Positions 1 to 5,665 of a DNA stretch of 5,665 nucleotides are shown here, in pieces; within the stretch, counting starts at the first letter, position 1, and each line of letters begins with the position of its first letter. The DNA is from Candidatus Zymogenus sp. (GTDB lineage: Bacteria; Desulfobacterota; Zymogenia; Zymogenales; Zymogenaceae): positions 1 to 5,665 of the forward strand of contig JAUWME010000177.1 in the NCBI GenBank assembly GCA_030613285.1, given 5' to 3'. Below the pieces are notes generated by a model. It worked only from the letters and a program-made list of their open reading frames with translations. It did no database searches and was not told where the DNA came from. Both the position numbers and the translations under genes were made by a program.

Positions 1-756
1 AAGCGAGATGACCTGAAGAAAGGGATATACATCCTTCCAAATCTCATCACGACAATGGCCCTTTTCGCAGGTTTTTTCTCGATTATTTCTTCGATTACCG
101 GAGATTATGAGAAGGCGGTGTGGGCGTTGGTTGTTGCAGCCATCTTTGATGGACTCGACGGCAAGGTTGCCAGATATACCAAAACCGAGAGCGAATTCGG
201 CGTTCAGTACGATTCCCTCTCCGACCTTGTATCCTTCGGGGTTGCGCCGGCAATCCTTATTTATCAGTGGGCTCTAATGCCCTATGCGCGTCTGGGATGG
301 CTGGGAGCCTCCCTTTACGTCATCTGTACCGCATTAAGGCTTGCAAGGTTCAACATCCAAATAGAAACTATCGAAAAGAGCGTTTTCAACGGACTCCCCT
401 CGCCGCCCGCAGCAATGATGTTGGCCACCACGGTCCTCTTTTTCACTGAAATGCAAATCTCCGTGGAAGATTACCGACTGTACATCCTTATCCTTTTGTA
501 CTTGGTAGCTTTTCTGATGATATCCAACGTGAAATATCCGAGCTTTAAGGACTTGGGAACCAAAAAGAAGAGACCGATTAATATCCTTCTCCTTATAATT
601 CTAATACTTATTCTCATCGCCATAAGGCCTGAGATAATGCTATTTGCCATTGCTGTCTTTTTTATCCTTTCGGGGATAATCAGCCTGATTTTCAAGATAT
701 TGTTCAGGAGGGGAAAAAACAGGGACGATGAGGAAATTCTTGAAGAAAACCAATGA
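1..756 (+). CDS. pssA: CDP-diacylglycerol-serine O-phosphatidyltransferase (phosphatidylserine synthase), 5' end cut by window
   Basis: This integral membrane enzyme joins CDP-diacylglycerol and L-serine to give phosphatidylserine and CMP, the precursor of phosphatidylethanolamine. The full CDP-alcohol phosphatidyltransferase signature D-G-x2-A-R-x8-G-x3-D-x3-D is present: D53, G54, A57, R58, G67, D71 and D75, counting from the first codon of the window. Also seen are ALRLARFN (111-118), GLPSPPAA (131-138) and SNVKYPSFK (175-183), all usual for the type II (Bacillus-like) PssA family. Several hydrophobic segments follow, with two strong ones near the C-terminus, then a charged tail. The first ATG is at 55, but it is probably internal: the frame is open to base 1, and the 18 codons before it encode GIYILPNLITT, which belongs to the conserved PssA N-terminus. 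The real start therefore lies upstream. At least 251 residues are present, so little is missing. The upstream neighbour is often psd; that cannot be seen here. Confidence 0.95.
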   Translation, partial: KRDDLKKGIYILPNLITTMALFAGFFSIISSITGDYEKAVWALVVAAIFDGLDGKVARYTKTESEFGVQYDSLSDLVSFGVAPAILIYQWALMPYARLGWLGASLYVICTALRLARFNIQIETIEKSVFNGLPSPPAAMMLATTVLFFTEMQISVEDYRLYILILLYLVAFLMISNVKYPSFKDLGTKKKRPINILLLIILILILIAIRPEIMLFAIAVFFILSGIISLIFKILFRRGKNRDDEEILEENQ

Positions 757-838
757 TGGCCAGCGATGAAGATAAGTATAAGATTGAAATCCTGATTTGC
801 AGATATTCTGTGGATTGAACATTATCTCTTTCAAGTTT

Positions 839-897
839 TCGCCCATTAACATTACATCTCTTTTCTTATTTTAAACCCCCTTTTAGTCGCCCATTAA
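839..897. repeat. 11-bp direct repeat pair TCGCCCATTAA in the leuA leader
   Basis: The sequence TCGCCCATTAA occurs at 839-849 and again, identical, at 887-897, a spacing of 48 bp start to start. The second copy ends 30 bp before the leuA start codon. The repeats lie in a 171-bp AT-rich spacer between pssA and leuA, where the GC-containing core CGCCC stands out. They could be paired sites for a regulator of leuA, or chance; no known operator is recognised. Confidence 0.4.
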
Positions 898-910
898 ATT
901 AAATTAAATT
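893..910. repeat. Short AAATT tandem repeat upstream of leuA
   Basis: ATT followed by three perfect AAATT units (896-910) gives about 3.6 copies of a 5-bp repeat just upstream of the leuA ribosome binding site. It overlaps the second TCGCCCATTAA copy. An unstructured A/T-rich leader next to a Shine-Dalgarno site can help initiation. Changes in copy number by slippage would change the distance between upstream sites and the gene. Function unknown. Confidence 0.5.
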
Positions 911-918
911 GCAAAAAG

Positions 919-924
919 AAGGAG
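919..924 (+). promoter_or_regulatory. Ribosome binding site of leuA (close spacing)
   Basis: AAGGAG ends only three bases (CTC) before the ATG at 928. This is a strong Shine-Dalgarno match but closer than the usual 5-9 bases. No other in-frame start lies nearby, and the protein from 928 begins exactly as LeuA proteins do, so the start stands. Confidence 0.75.
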
Positions 925-927
925 CTC

Positions 928-2466
928 ATGACAGATACGGTTTTAATATTCGACACAACCCTAAGAGACGGCGAACAATCCCCTGGGGCAAGCATGAACG
1001 TCAGGGAAAAGGTTACGGTTGCCAAACAGCTTGAGCGGCTCGGTGTTGATATCATCGAGGCGGGGTTTCCTGTAGCAAGCCCCGGAGACTTTGAAGCCGT
1101 CAGCGAAATCGCAAGGGTGCTAAAAAAACCTGTGGTGGTTGCCCTGGCCCGTGCAAAGATAAAAGACATCGATGTGGCCTTTGATGCAATAAAAAGTGCA
1201 AAAAGACCAATGATTCACACCTTCGTCTCAACGTCTGACATCCACCTGAAATATCAGCTTAAAAAATCGAGAGAGGAAGTTCTAAAGATCGCCAAGGCCT
1301 CAGTCAAAAGGGCAAAATCTTTGACAGAGCTCGTGGAATTTGCTGCCATGGACGCCACAAGGAGCGATCTTCCCTATCTCGCAGAGGTTGTTGCGGTTGC
1401 CATCGCTGCCGGCGCTACAACCATCAATATCCCAGACACAGTTGGCTATACCGTCCCCGATGAGTATGCCGCAATTATGAAATATCTTTTGGAAAACGTC
1501 CCCGGCATAGAAAACACCACCCTTTCTGTTCACTGCCACAATGATCTCGGCCTTGCGGTGGCAAACTCGGTCGCTGCGGTTTCTTCTGGGGCAAGGCAGG
1601 TGGAGTGTACAATAAACGGGATTGGCGAAAGGGCCGGCAATACATCGCTGGAAGAGTTTGTCATGTCGCTCAAGGTCAGAAAAGACAGGTTCGGATACAA
1701 CACCAATATCAAGACAGAGCTTATCTATCCCACAAGCAGGATGGTCAGCGCAATAACGGGGATTACCGTTCAACCCAACAAGGCAATCGTTGGGGCAAAC
1801 GCCTTTTCCCACGAGTCTGGGATACACCAAGACGGTCTCTTAAAAGAGAAGACCACCTACGAGATAATGACACCCCAGAGTATCGGCTATTCCCACACGA
1901 GTCTCGTCCTTGGCAAACACTCAGGAAGGCACGCATTTAAGGAGAGGATCTTAAAACTGGGGTATGAGCTTACCGACGACCAGATAGAAAAGGCATTTAA
2001 GAGTTTTAAAAAACTTGCGGACAAGAAAAAAGAAATTTTTGATGAAGATATCGAGGCCATCGTTGCAGAAGACATCTTGAGAATTCCGGAGCGTTACCAG
2101 CTGATATTTCTGGCAATAAGCTCTGGAACCGATACCATCCCCACCGCCACGGTTACCCTTTCCATCGACGGAAGCAAGGTGAGGAAGGCCGACTTTGGCG
2201 ACGGCCCCGTTGACGCGGTGTATAAAACTATAAAAAAAATGGTGGGGTCAAAATCCAGGCTCTTGAGCTACGAGGTTAAGGCGATACCCGGGGGCACCGA
2301 CGCTCTCGGAGAAGTAACCGTAAGGCTTCAAGACGGAGAGTTTCGCTCCGTTGGGGCAGGGGCACACACCGATATCATCGTGGCATCTGCAATGGCCTTT
2401 ATCAATGCCCTAAACAAGCTTGAGGGGAGAAAGAAGAAGGATGTTAGGGAAACCCAGATGGTATAG
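928..2466 (+). CDS. leuA: 2-isopropylmalate synthase
   Basis: This cytoplasmic enzyme condenses acetyl-CoA with 2-oxoisovalerate to (2S)-2-isopropylmalate, the committed step of leucine synthesis. The 512 residues match the usual ~510-525. The N-terminal TIM barrel opens with FDTTLRDGEQSPGAS (8-22), containing R13 and the metal ligand D14. The other metal ligands are H202 and H204 in VHCHNDLGLAVANS and N238 in INGIGERAGN, the same numbering as I recall for E. coli LeuA. HESGIHQDG and the linker LGKHSGRHAF follow. The last ~120 residues form the C-terminal domain that binds leucine for feedback inhibition (GPVDAVY, DALGEVTV, HTDIIVASAMAFINALN). M141 sits where E. coli and Mycobacterium enzymes have a glutamate (SCED, SPES). 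Citramalate synthase or homocitrate synthase are less likely, given the sequence and the leuC neighbour. It may share a transcript with pssA upstream or use its own promoter in the 171-bp spacer. Confidence 0.96.
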   Translation: MTDTVLIFDTTLRDGEQSPGASMNVREKVTVAKQLERLGVDIIEAGFPVASPGDFEAVSEIARVLKKPVVVALARAKIKDIDVAFDAIKSAKRPMIHTFVSTSDIHLKYQLKKSREEVLKIAKASVKRAKSLTELVEFAAMDATRSDLPYLAEVVAVAIAAGATTINIPDTVGYTVPDEYAAIMKYLLENVPGIENTTLSVHCHNDLGLAVANSVAAVSSGARQVECTINGIGERAGNTSLEEFVMSLKVRKDRFGYNTNIKTELIYPTSRMVSAITGITVQPNKAIVGANAFSHESGIHQDGLLKEKTTYEIMTPQSIGYSHTSLVLGKHSGRHAFKERILKLGYELTDDQIEKAFKSFKKLADKKKEIFDEDIEAIVAEDILRIPERYQLIFLAISSGTDTIPTATVTLSIDGSKVRKADFGDGPVDAVYKTIKKMVGSKSRLLSYEVKAIPGGTDALGEVTVRLQDGEFRSVGAGAHTDIIVASAMAFINALNKLEGRKKKDVRETQMV

Positions 2467-2505
2467 ATTTTCTTTTGATAATTTCCTATACTAAAAGAAT
2501 AGAAA

Positions 2506-2512
2506 AGAGGTG
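2506..2512 (+). promoter_or_regulatory. Ribosome binding site of leuC
   Basis: AGAGGTG, a partial Shine-Dalgarno sequence, ends 11 bases before the ATG at 2524. An alternative in-frame ATG at 2542 (MTITEKI) matches where many LeuC proteins begin, but nothing like a Shine-Dalgarno sequence lies in the A-rich stretch just before it. The upstream start is therefore preferred. Confidence 0.5.
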
Positions 2513-2523
2513 CGAAGAACGCT

Positions 2524-3801
2524 ATGTCTCCAAATACAAAAATGACAATAACCGAGAAGATTATATCCGCTCACACAGAAACAGAAGCCGTTCAGCCCGG
2601 AGATTTGGTCATGGCGAAGGTGGACTTGGCGCTTGGAAACGACATCACCGCTCCTCTTGCCATCGATATCTTTGAGGAGGCGGGGGCAAAAAAGGTCTTT
2701 GATGAAGAGAAGGTAGTTCTTGTCTGCGACCATTTTACTCCAAATAAGGATATAAAAAGCGCCTCCCAGTGCAAGCGCGTCAGAGAGTTCGCTACCAATA
2801 CAAACATTACCCACATCTACGACGGCGGAGATTCCGGCGTTGAGCACGCCCTTTTACCGGAGTTGGGTCTTGTCCTCCCCGGCGATCTTATCATCGGCGC
2901 TGACAGCCACACTTGTACGTATGGAGCGCTGGGGGCTTTTGCCACGGGTGTTGGCAGCACCGACCTTGCTGCCGTGATGATAACGGGAGAGGTGTGGCTT
3001 AAGGTTCCAGAATCAATGAAGTTTGTTTTTTACGGAACCCCGAATAAATGGGTTACGGCAAAGGATTATATCCTCCACACAATTGGCGACATCGGGGTGG
3101 ACGGGGCACTTTACAGTGCAATGGAGTTTACCGGCACAGCAGTAACGGCCCTCACCATAGAGGGGAGGCTAACCATGGCCAACATGGCCATTGAGGCGGG
3201 GGGTAAATGCGGAATATTTGAACCTGACGAAAAGATAGATATTTATTTAAAGGGACGCTCATCTAGAAAATATGAGAAGTTCACCAGTGATCCCAAGGCT
3301 GAATACATTGATGTGAGGGAGTACGATGTGGGAAAGATTCAGCCGTTGGTGGCGCTCCCGCACCTTCCATCCAACGTTCAACCGGTGGACGATGTGGAAG
3401 ACATCCCCATTGATCAGGTGGTCATCGGCTCCTGCACCAACGGAAGGATTGAAGACCTGAGGCTCGCCTCAGAAATCTTGAAAGGACGAAAGGCAGATAG
3501 CAACGTAAGGCTCATAATCATCCCCGCCACGCCGATGATTTACCGGCAGGCATTAAACGAGGGTCTCTTTGAGGTTTTCTTGGATGCCAATGGAATAATA
3601 TCACCGCCAACCTGCGGCCCCTGCCTTGGTGGACACATGGGCGTTTTAGCAGAAGGGGAGAGGGTTGTGGCCACAACAAACAGAAACTTCGTAGGCAGGA
3701 TGGGCGACCCAAAAAGCGAAGTCTATCTTTCAAACCCCGCTGTGGCCGCCGCATCGGCGGTGTTGGGAAGGGTGGCAGGACCTTCGGCCCTGGGGCTTTA
3801 A
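2524..3801 (+). CDS. leuC: 3-isopropylmalate dehydratase, large subunit
   Basis: This is the catalytic iron-sulfur subunit of isopropylmalate isomerase, which with the small subunit LeuD converts 2-isopropylmalate to 3-isopropylmalate via 2-isopropylmaleate. At 425 residues it belongs to the short LeuC type found in archaea and many deltaproteobacteria, rather than the ~466-residue E. coli type. Aconitase-family motifs are clear: GADSHTCTYGALGAFATGVGS from residue 125, MAIEAGGKCGIFEPD in the middle, IGSCTNGR with C304, and PTCGPCLGG with C364 and C367. These three cysteines (C-x59-C-x2-C) should hold the [4Fe-4S] cluster. NRNFVGRMGDPKSEVYLSNP near the end is also typical. The short type cannot be told apart by eye from homoaconitase or 2-methylmalate dehydratase large subunits, but the leuA neighbour 57 nt upstream favours leucine synthesis. 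The partner leuD does not follow, so it must lie elsewhere. The start at 2524 could instead be 2542, seven codons shorter without M1-K6. Confidence 0.94.
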   Translation: MSPNTKMTITEKIISAHTETEAVQPGDLVMAKVDLALGNDITAPLAIDIFEEAGAKKVFDEEKVVLVCDHFTPNKDIKSASQCKRVREFATNTNITHIYDGGDSGVEHALLPELGLVLPGDLIIGADSHTCTYGALGAFATGVGSTDLAAVMITGEVWLKVPESMKFVFYGTPNKWVTAKDYILHTIGDIGVDGALYSAMEFTGTAVTALTIEGRLTMANMAIEAGGKCGIFEPDEKIDIYLKGRSSRKYEKFTSDPKAEYIDVREYDVGKIQPLVALPHLPSNVQPVDDVEDIPIDQVVIGSCTNGRIEDLRLASEILKGRKADSNVRLIIIPATPMIYRQALNEGLFEVFLDANGIISPPTCGPCLGGHMGVLAEGERVVATTNRNFVGRMGDPKSEVYLSNPAVAAASAVLGRVAGPSALGL

Positions 3802-3823
3802 TATTAACTTTGTAATTTAATAT
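3801..3823. repeat. A/T-only inverted repeat after leuC
   Basis: ATATTAA (3801-3807) and TTAATAT (3817-3823) form a perfect 7-bp inverted repeat around a 9-base centre, starting at the last base of the leuC stop codon. With no G-C pair in the arms and no U-tract, it is a poor terminator. It could be a protein-binding dyad or simply a product of the A/T-rich composition. Confidence 0.25.
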
Positions 3824-3831
3824 GGCAATTA

Positions 3832-3861
3832 TTGAAAAAGCACTTTTAAAATAGATATTTT
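3832..3861 (+). promoter_or_regulatory. Possible sigma-70-type promoter for proA
   Basis: TTGAAA (3832-3837, five of six matches to TTGACA) is followed after 18 bases by TATTTT (3856-3861, four of six matches to TATAAT). Transcription would begin near 3868, leaving a short leader before the proA ribosome binding site at 3880. The region is A/T-rich, where such matches arise by chance, so this is a weak call. It fits the idea that proA-nadD is a unit separate from leuA-leuC. Confidence 0.28.
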
Positions 3862-3879
3862 GTTAGAGATTTTTTAGTT

Positions 3880-3883
3880 GGAG
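3880..3883 (+). promoter_or_regulatory. Ribosome binding site that decides the proA start
   Basis: GGAG (within TTGGAGA) lies one base before an ATG at 3885 but seven bases before the in-frame ATG at 3891. Seven is a normal distance and one is too close, so translation most likely starts at 3891, dropping the residues M-E. Confidence 0.75.
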
Positions 3884-3890
3884 AATGGAA

Positions 3891-5147
3891 ATGTCAATAA
3901 AGACAGAAGTGGTCAATGTAGCAAAAAAGGCCAAAGAAGCGGGAACCAAACTCGCAAAGCTTGGTTCAGAAACAAAAAACAAGGCGTTGATCGGCATGGC
4001 AGATGCCCTCCTCAAAGAGAGGGCAAAATTACAGTCTGAAAATGAAAAAGACCTCAAACTCGCCCGTGAGAAGGGATTATCTGATGCGATGATAGATCGC
4101 TTGACCCTTTCGGACAATGTGATAGATTCCATGGCCGAAAGCCTGAGGGAGGTAGCGGCACTGCCAGACCCTGTGGGCGAGGTTCTAAATATGCAGCGAA
4201 GACCCAATGGGCTATTGGTTGGCAGGCAACGCATCCCGCTGGGTGTCATTGGGATAATTTATGAATCGAGGCCAAACGTTACGGCGGATGCCGCCGGGCT
4301 TTGTATCAAGAGCGGAAATGCCGTTGTGCTTCGCGGTGGTTCGGAGGCCATAAATTCCAACATCGCAATCGCTAAAGTCCTGGAAAAGGCCGGAAAAACA
4401 GCCGGAATTGAAGAGGGCACCATCGGCTTGATAACCACAACAGACAGAAAAGCCATAGACGAAATGCTGAAACTTGAGGAGCTAATCGATGTAATTATCC
4501 CCAGGGGCGGAGAAGCCTTGATAAGAAGGGTTGTTGAGACATCGATGATCCCGGTAATCAAGCACTACAAGGGGGTCTGCCACATCTTTGTGGATGAATC
4601 GGCGGATTTTTCCATGGCAACAGAAATAACTATAAACTCCAAGGCCCAGAGACCTGGAGTCTGTAACTCTTTGGAGACACTTCTCGTCCACAAAAATATT
4701 GCGAAGGATTTTCTCCCCAAGGTTGCCGCTGCCCTAAAGGAAGCCGGAGTGGAGATCAGGGGTTGTTCCGAGACCAAAAAGATCGTCCCCGACGCCACCG
4801 ATGCAACAGAAGACGACTGGTACGAAGAATATTTGGACTTGATATTAGCGGTAAAGGTTGTCGATGATATTGACAGTGCCATCACCCACATAGAAAAATA
4901 CGGCTCTCTCCACACCGAATCGATAATCACAACCGACTACAACAATGCCAGAACATTTCTTGACGATGTAAATTCTTCATGCGTTTTTGTCAACGCATCC
5001 ACACGCTTTTCCGACGGCTTCGAGCTTGGGCTGGGCGCCGAGATCGGTATATCCACAACAAAGCTCCACGCATTTGGCCCCATGGGACTCATCGAGCTTA
5101 CCACAACAAAATTCATTATCTTTGGAGACGGTCAGATTCGACAATGA
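3891..5147 (+). CDS. proA: Glutamate-5-semialdehyde dehydrogenase (gamma-glutamyl phosphate reductase)
   Basis: This cytoplasmic enzyme reduces gamma-glutamyl phosphate with NADPH to glutamate-5-semialdehyde, which cyclises to pyrroline-5-carboxylate in proline synthesis. It is a member of the aldehyde dehydrogenase superfamily. From the chosen start it has 418 residues, against 417 in E. coli. Visible ProA hallmarks are GIIYESRPNVTADAAGLCIKS (from G121), the cofactor-side VLRGGSEA (146-153), and QRPGVCNSLETLLVH with catalytic cysteine C258. NASTRFSDGFELGLGAEIGIS (from N368) and the C-terminal FGDGQIR complete the set. The ORF can also be read from 3885 (420 residues), but the ribosome binding site favours 3891. 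The partner kinase gene proB, often just upstream, is absent; leuC sits there instead. The 3' end overlaps nadD by four bases (ATGA), so the two are probably translated in coupling. Confidence 0.95.
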   Translation: MSIKTEVVNVAKKAKEAGTKLAKLGSETKNKALIGMADALLKERAKLQSENEKDLKLAREKGLSDAMIDRLTLSDNVIDSMAESLREVAALPDPVGEVLNMQRRPNGLLVGRQRIPLGVIGIIYESRPNVTADAAGLCIKSGNAVVLRGGSEAINSNIAIAKVLEKAGKTAGIEEGTIGLITTTDRKAIDEMLKLEELIDVIIPRGGEALIRRVVETSMIPVIKHYKGVCHIFVDESADFSMATEITINSKAQRPGVCNSLETLLVHKNIAKDFLPKVAAALKEAGVEIRGCSETKKIVPDATDATEDDWYEEYLDLILAVKVVDDIDSAITHIEKYGSLHTESIITTDYNNARTFLDDVNSSCVFVNASTRFSDGFELGLGAEIGISTTKLHAFGPMGLIELTTTKFIIFGDGQIRQ

Positions 5148-5665
5148 GAGGCAATATTAAAGACCTTAAGAGTAAAGACCTTAAAGGCAAAAGAATCGGG
5201 ATAGTCGGGGGAACCTTTAACCCGATACACCTGGGGCATCTCAGAAGCGCCGAGGAAAACAGGGAGGCGTTTGATCTCTTCAGGGTGATTTTTATCCCAT
5301 CGGCCACCCCCCCCCACAAAAATTCTGATAACATCATCGACGCCAAGCATCGCTACAAGATGGTCAAAAAAGCGGTGTCGTCAAATTGCAATTTTATGGC
5401 TTCGGACATCGAGCTGCAGAGGAGTGGGAAATCTTACACAATAGACACCTTGAAGTACTTTAAGGAGATGGTGGGAAGCGAGGGGGAAATCTACTTCATT
5501 ATTGGGCTGGATGCCTTTCTCGAAATCGAGACGTGGATGAAATTTCGGGAGCTTTTTGAGTATTCCCACTTTGTTGTAACAGATAGGCCCGATTCGGAGT
5601 CAAAAAGCCCCCAGTTTGTCATGCCGGGGGGGCTTATGGATGCCTTTGAGAAACAAACTGATGGG
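5144..5665 (+). CDS. nadD: Nicotinate-nucleotide adenylyltransferase, 3' end cut by window
   Basis: This enzyme transfers AMP from ATP to nicotinate mononucleotide, giving deamido-NAD and pyrophosphate, a step of NAD synthesis. The frame has 174 open codons to the end of the window; the family is usually 190-220 residues, so only the last part is missing, including the expected C-terminal ISSTxIR-like motif. Seen in order are GIVGGTFNPIHLGHL (19-33, nucleotidyltransferase motif with H29 and H32), FIPSATPPHK (50-59), ELQRSGKSYTIDTL (90-103), FIIGLDAFLEIETW (118-131) and FVVTDRP (143-149). The ATG overlaps the proA stop codon as ATGA, and only a weak GGAG lies about 16 bases upstream, so initiation probably depends on proA translation. 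A lysine-rich stretch of 16 residues precedes the conserved domain and contains two KDLK units. No other in-frame start codon lies between it and the domain, so the extension appears real. A run of nine C (5307-5315) falls in the TPPH codons. Confidence 0.95.
   Translation, partial: MRGNIKDLKSKDLKGKRIGIVGGTFNPIHLGHLRSAEENREAFDLFRVIFIPSATPPHKNSDNIIDAKHRYKMVKKAVSSNCNFMASDIELQRSGKSYTIDTLKYFKEMVGSEGEIYFIIGLDAFLEIETWMKFRELFEYSHFVVTDRPDSESKSPQFVMPGGLMDAFEKQTDG
5159..5188 (+). repeat. 15-bp tandem duplication in the nadD N-terminus
   Basis: Two adjacent 15-base units start at 5159 and 5174. The first 11 bases (AAAGACCTTAA) are identical and 12 of 15 positions match. They encode KDLKS and KDLKG. Fifteen is a multiple of three, so the frame is kept. 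This looks like a small tandem duplication that lengthened the lysine-rich leader ahead of the adenylyltransferase domain. Confidence 0.7.

Noticed and set aside
798..812. CAGA-TAT-TCTG small hairpin in the pssA-leuA spacer
   Set aside because: Only four Watson-Crick pairs with a three-base loop and no T-tract; too weak for a terminator or riboswitch element.
640..852. 70-codon minus-strand frame spanning the end of pssA and part of the spacer
   Set aside because: No recognisable domain; most of it is antisense to the pssA tail, which ends in a clear stop.
757..927. T-box, leucine attenuator or riboswitch ahead of leuA
   Set aside because: No T-box AGGGTGG-type sequence, no run of leucine codons in a small frame and no terminator hairpin were found.
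1300..1830. 176-codon open frame on the minus strand
   Set aside because: It lies wholly inside leuA, whose protein is strongly conserved. The antisense product is Cys/Gly-rich without a recognisable domain, as expected of a shadow frame.
2470..2499. TTCTTTT / AAAAGAA inverted repeat between leuA and leuC, considered as a terminator
   Set aside because: The stem is A/T-rich with one G-C pair, the loop is 16 bases, and no T-run follows. leuA and leuC are probably co-transcribed.
2491..2847. 118-codon minus-strand frame over the start of leuC
   Set aside because: It covers the leuC ribosome binding site and coding start, shows no family motif, and is explained by the codon pattern of leuC on the other strand.
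3822..3854. Ten-codon frame (MAIIEKALLK) between leuC and proA, considered as a leftover leuD start
   Set aside because: It does not resemble the LeuD N-terminus, has no Shine-Dalgarno sequence before it, and is short enough to be chance.
1..5665. Hidden undescribed system (defence, mobile, secretion or RNA-based)
   Set aside because: All five frames are well-known metabolic enzymes with intact motifs, and the spacers are short (57-171 bases). Nothing suggests an island or unusual cargo.

Overview
The window is a densely packed, one-directional stretch of bacterial housekeeping metabolism. Five genes, all on the + strand, fill almost all of it: the 3' part of pssA (phosphatidylserine synthase), complete leuA (2-isopropylmalate synthase), complete leuC (large subunit of 3-isopropylmalate dehydratase), complete proA (glutamate-5-semialdehyde dehydrogenase) and the 5' part of nadD (nicotinate-nucleotide adenylyltransferase). 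Both end genes are cut by the window borders. I see no RNA gene, mobile element, CRISPR array, phage gene or defence gene.

Layout: 1-756 is pssA without its start. 757-927 is an AT-rich spacer carrying an 11-bp direct repeat and a short AAATT tandem repeat. 928-2466 is leuA, followed by a 57-nt gap. 2524-3801 is leuC. 3802-3890 is an AT-rich spacer with a possible promoter. 3891-5147 is proA. nadD starts at 5144 inside the proA stop codon (ATGA overlap) and runs off the end. No stretch without a gene exceeds 300 bases.

Organism: the mix of classes fits a Gram-negative bacterium of the former Deltaproteobacteria (Desulfobacterota and relatives) or a nearby lineage. The pointers are pssA next to leuA and leuC, the short ~420-residue LeuC type, and proA coupled to nadD. 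From memory, Geobacter-type genomes have an ilv-psd-pssA-leu cluster and a separate obgE-proB-proA-nadD cluster. This is inference from gene order and protein style; a genus cannot be named.

Function: LeuA and LeuC carry out the first steps of leucine synthesis from 2-oxoisovalerate. ProA makes glutamate-5-semialdehyde for proline. NadD makes the NAD precursor deamido-NAD. PssA makes phosphatidylserine, which leads to phosphatidylethanolamine. The most notable point is the arrangement: leuC is followed directly by proA, with no leuD or leuB after it and no proB before proA, as if two usually separate conserved blocks had been joined at about 3802-3890. I found no convincing sign of an undescribed system; the remaining observations are small ones about starts, repeats and regulation.
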